DNA of 7,946 nt from CAYZJD01 sp964478455. GTDB lineage: Bacteria > Acidobacteriota > Terriglobia > Bryobacterales > Bryobacteraceae. The stretch lies in the NCBI GenBank assembly GCA_964478455.1, contig CAYZJD010000210.1:1-7946 (forward strand), read 5' to 3'. The notes under the pieces were generated by a model, which ran no database searches, was not told where the DNA came from, and saw only the letters and a list, made by a program, of their open reading frames with translations. Position 1 is the first letter of the stretch, and the number at the start of each line of letters is the position of its first letter. Both the position numbers and the translations under genes were made by a program. Shown one piece after another: positions 5,928 to 7,946 of this stretch.

Positions 5928-7610
5928 ATGCAGCCAGGGTTCCGGCAGCGGTTCGCAGTTGCGCATTCGGCGTGCGCGGCGGCGCTCTTGCTCGCCGGCG
6001 CGATTGCCACGCGCGCGCAGGCGCCGCAGCGGCCGCGTTTCATTGACATCGCTGCGAAGTCCAGCATCGCCTACGTCTCCAACAACAGCTTTAACGGCCG
6101 CAAGTACTTCCCGCAGCCGATGTGCGGGGGAATCGCCGTCTTCGATTACGACCACGACGGGAAGATGGACATCTACTTCACCAACGGCGCGAAGCTGCCG
6201 GAGCTGAGGAAGACCGATCCTTCGTTCCACAGTTGCCTGCTGCGCAACCGGGGCGACGGGACGTTCGAGGACGTCACCAGGAAGTCCAGGCTCGAAGGCA
6301 CGGAGATGGATTTCAGCTACGGAGTGGCCGCGGGCGACTACGACAACGACGGCCACACCGATCTGTTCATCTGCAACACCGGCAAGGACACGCTCTATCA
6401 CAACAACGGCAACGGCACCTTCACTGATGTGACCGCGCGCTCCGGCATCAGCAAGCCGAAGGACACGCTGAGCGTGGTGGCGGCGTGGTTCGATTACGAC
6501 AGGGATGGGCTGCTGGACCTGGTGGTCTCCATGTACACCTTCTGGACGCCGCAGATCGACAAGGTCTGCAAGTTCCTCGGCGACCGCGAAGCTTACTGCA
6601 ACCCCGGAGTCTACCCGAGCGTTCCTCACCGCCTTTACCGCAACCTGGGCGGGGGACAGTTTGAGGACGTCACCGAGAAATCCGGCTTCGCCCAGGCGCC
6701 GGGCAAAGGCATGGGCGTCAGCATCGCCGATTTCAATAACGACCGCTGGCAGGACGTCTTCATCGCCAACGACACCGAGCCGAACCTGCTGTTCATGAAT
6801 CAGGGCAACGGCGCCTTCGAGGAGCAGGGGCTCATGTGGGGCGTGGCCTATAACGACCAGGCGGCGCGTGTTTCCGCGATGGGCAGCGACGCCAAAGACT
6901 ATGACAACGACGGCTTTGTCGACATCTTTTACAACAACCTGATGTTCCAGATCTGGGCGTTGTTTCACAACGAAGGCGGCAAACGGTTTCGCTACCTGTC
7001 GCCGCGGACGATGATCCTGCGGGAAAGCCGGCGCCGCTCGGGCTGGTCCAACGGTTTCATCGATTACAATAACGACGGCTGGAAGGACATCTACTCGGCC
7101 AACGGCGACGTGGACGACCTATCCGAGAATGCCCGTCAGAGCGACACCATGTTCGAGAACCTGGAGGGCAAGGACTTCAAGGACGTGTCATCCGAACTCG
7201 GCAAGGACTTCGTAGCGCCGGGATTTCACCGCGGCTCGGCTTTCGCGGATTTGAACAACGACGGCTTCATGGACATCATTGTCACCGGCCTCAACGAGCG
7301 CCCCCGCATCCTTCTGAACTCCGCCGGCAACGGCCACCACTGGGTGTTGTTTGACCTCACCGGCACGAAGAGTCCTCGTGACGCGATCGGGGCGGGGATC
7401 AAGCTCACCACCGGCTCGGGCCGCGTGCTCTATAACCACGTCGCCGTCAGCGTCGGCTTCATGGGCTCGAGCGACCGCCGGGTTCACTTCGGGCTGGGCG
7501 CGGACACCGAGATCAAGGAGGTGGAAATCCTCTGGCCGAGCGGCCGCACCCAGGTGCTCTCGGGGGTGAAAGCGGACCGGATCGTCCGCATCACCGAGCC
7601 CGCCGATTGA
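5928..7610 (+). CDS. exported FG-GAP/VCBS repeat protein with C-terminal ASPIC/UnbV domain (CRTAC1 family)
   Basis: A 560-residue exported protein with a signal peptide (hydrophobic core about 14-26, cleavage probably after ATRAQA). The body is a seven-bladed beta-propeller-like array of FG-GAP/VCBS repeats, each with a calcium loop of the D-x-D-x-D-G-x-x-D type: residues 73-81, 137-145, 189-197, 268-276, 324-332, 379-387 and 441-449. Repeats carry LYRN/LFHN-type strands and GTFEDVT-type turns. The fourth loop reads DFNNDRWQD, with Arg in place of Gly. A conserved-looking Cys pair (C214, C224) sits between loops three and four. Residues about 472-557 form the ASPIC/UnbV domain: GAGIKL, SVGFMGSSDRRVHFGLG, then EILWPSGR. 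Such proteins are thought to bind calcium and carbohydrate or protein ligands at the cell surface; no catalytic role is implied. ATG 5928 is preferred (AGAGG nine bases before it); the in-frame ATG at 5910 adds MKRKGR but lacks a ribosome-binding site. Confidence 0.92.
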   Translation: MQPGFRQRFAVAHSACAAALLLAGAIATRAQAPQRPRFIDIAAKSSIAYVSNNSFNGRKYFPQPMCGGIAVFDYDHDGKMDIYFTNGAKLPELRKTDPSFHSCLLRNRGDGTFEDVTRKSRLEGTEMDFSYGVAAGDYDNDGHTDLFICNTGKDTLYHNNGNGTFTDVTARSGISKPKDTLSVVAAWFDYDRDGLLDLVVSMYTFWTPQIDKVCKFLGDREAYCNPGVYPSVPHRLYRNLGGGQFEDVTEKSGFAQAPGKGMGVSIADFNNDRWQDVFIANDTEPNLLFMNQGNGAFEEQGLMWGVAYNDQAARVSAMGSDAKDYDNDGFVDIFYNNLMFQIWALFHNEGGKRFRYLSPRTMILRESRRRSGWSNGFIDYNNDGWKDIYSANGDVDDLSENARQSDTMFENLEGKDFKDVSSELGKDFVAPGFHRGSAFADLNNDGFMDIIVTGLNERPRILLNSAGNGHHWVLFDLTGTKSPRDAIGAGIKLTTGSGRVLYNHVAVSVGFMGSSDRRVHFGLGADTEIKEVEILWPSGRTQVLSGVKADRIVRITEPAD

Positions 7611-7712
7611 GCCCGTGGGATAGGACTCCCCCGTCTTGTCCGGGATACGTCTGCCGTCGTGTGCGGGGTCGCTTTGCTGACCGAGATTTTCCCCGCCTCC
7701 CGCCCACTAGAT

Positions 7713-7728
7713 TTTCGGAATCCCGAAA
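7713..7728. repeat. inverted repeat upstream of the last gene
   Basis: TTTCGG and CCGAAA form perfect 6-base arms around AATC, ending one base before the AGGAGG ribosome-binding site. It could be an operator or a small mRNA hairpin affecting translation. The preceding 7611-7712 holds no clear terminator or promoter. Confidence 0.35.
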
Positions 7729-7729
7729 C

Positions 7730-7735
7730 AGGAGG
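7730..7735 (+). promoter_or_regulatory. perfect Shine-Dalgarno of the last gene
   Basis: AGGAGG is complementary to the 16S rRNA tail and lies four bases before ATG 7740. It makes the partial reading frame there a real gene start. Confidence 0.85.
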
Positions 7736-7739
7736 CGCC

Positions 7740-7946
7740 ATGACGACGCGGCTGAATCCTCCCGCCAGCATCGTTTTCTTCGGACTGGATGAGTCTCTCG
7801 CCGCTGAGTTGCGCGACAGTCTCCGAGATCCCCGGCGTTCCGTTCACAGCAAACCGCTGTCCAGCGTATCGGAATGCCGCCGGGCGATCCACCGGCTCGG
7901 CGCCGACCTGGTGTTCTGTCCGGCCGAAGAAGGGCGGTACCGGGTG
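7740..7946 (+). CDS. partial protein with degenerate response-regulator receiver-like N-terminus
   Basis: 69 codons are visible, open at the window edge. The layout suggests the start of a CheY-like fold: beta1 IVFFG (11-15), helix ESLAAELRDSL (18-28), a beta2/helix2 stretch SVHSKPLSSVSECRRAIHRLG (34-54, an amphipathic helix at its end), and beta3 ADLVFC (55-60). The acidic pair after beta1 is replaced by G15-L16, with D17 just after. The phospho-acceptor position after beta3 reads C60-P61 instead of Asp. If it is a receiver domain, it is therefore a pseudo-receiver that cannot be phosphorylated in the usual way. An output domain, if any, lies beyond the window. The start is firm because of AGGAGG. 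The family call is an inference from pattern, not a strong match. Confidence 0.6.
   Translation, partial: MTTRLNPPASIVFFGLDESLAAELRDSLRDPRRSVHSKPLSSVSECRRAIHRLGADLVFCPAEEGRYRV

Noticed and set aside
5793..6968. 391-codon minus-strand open frame over the FG-GAP gene
   Set aside because: Val/Ala-rich mirror of the repeated aspartate codons on the plus strand; not a gene.
7663..7696. GCGGGG...CCCCGC hairpin after the FG-GAP gene as a terminator
   Set aside because: The loop is over 20 bases and no T-run follows; the inner GGTC/GACC stem is too short to be convincing.
7684..7716. Direct repeat AGATTTTC, two copies 25 bases apart
   Set aside because: Only 8 bases long and in a T-rich stretch; chance is the simplest explanation.
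1..7946. CRISPR arrays, tRNA/rRNA genes, transposases, phage genes, toxin-antitoxin pairs
   Set aside because: Looked for by eye on both strands; no repeat arrays, tRNA-like cloverleafs or matching protein motifs were seen.

Overview
This GC-rich bacterial window carries seven genes, two of them cut by the window edges. The gene mix and style suggest Acidobacteriota, perhaps the Solibacter/Bryobacter group: an FG-GAP/ASPIC-UnbV (CRTAC1-type) exported protein, a Tat-exported protein of the ATC-hydrolase family, a signal-bearing metallo-beta-lactamase-fold protein and a short-leader ispG. This is inferred from protein character only; no rRNA or other strict marker is present. I see no tRNA, rRNA, CRISPR array, insertion sequence, phage gene or attachment site. 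No gene-free stretch exceeds about 145 bases.

Left part, minus strand (1-2630): ispG (1389-2603), a conserved enzyme of the MEP isoprenoid pathway, is followed in the same direction by an M20-family metallopeptidase (1-1311, C-terminal end outside the window). A 77-base gap separates them, so co-transcription is plausible. ispG has a strong Shine-Dalgarno and an extended -10 element overlapped by a small palindrome.

Middle part, plus strand (2710-4726): reading away from ispG is a Tat-signal-bearing protein of the L-2-amino-thiazoline-4-carboxylic acid hydrolase family (2746-3372). Its best promoter would give an almost leaderless mRNA. Forty bases later comes a multi-pass membrane protein resembling GT39/PMT-type glycosyltransferases (3413-4726).

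Right part, plus strand (4859-7946): an exported metallo-beta-lactamase-fold hydrolase with a full set of metal ligands (4869-5843); an exported seven-repeat FG-GAP/VCBS protein with a C-terminal ASPIC/UnbV domain (5928-7610); and the first 69 codons of a protein whose N-terminus looks like a degenerate response-regulator receiver domain (7740-7946 and beyond).

The genes do not form an obvious single pathway. The plus-strand set is rich in envelope or secreted proteins (Tat substrate, membrane glycosyltransferase-like protein, two Sec-type exported proteins), while the minus-strand pair is cytoplasmic housekeeping metabolism. I found no convincing new multi-gene system. The observations most worth a second look are the Tat signal and cysteine pattern of the ATC-hydrolase-like protein, its predicted leaderless transcript, and the receiver-like domain without a phospho-acceptor aspartate.
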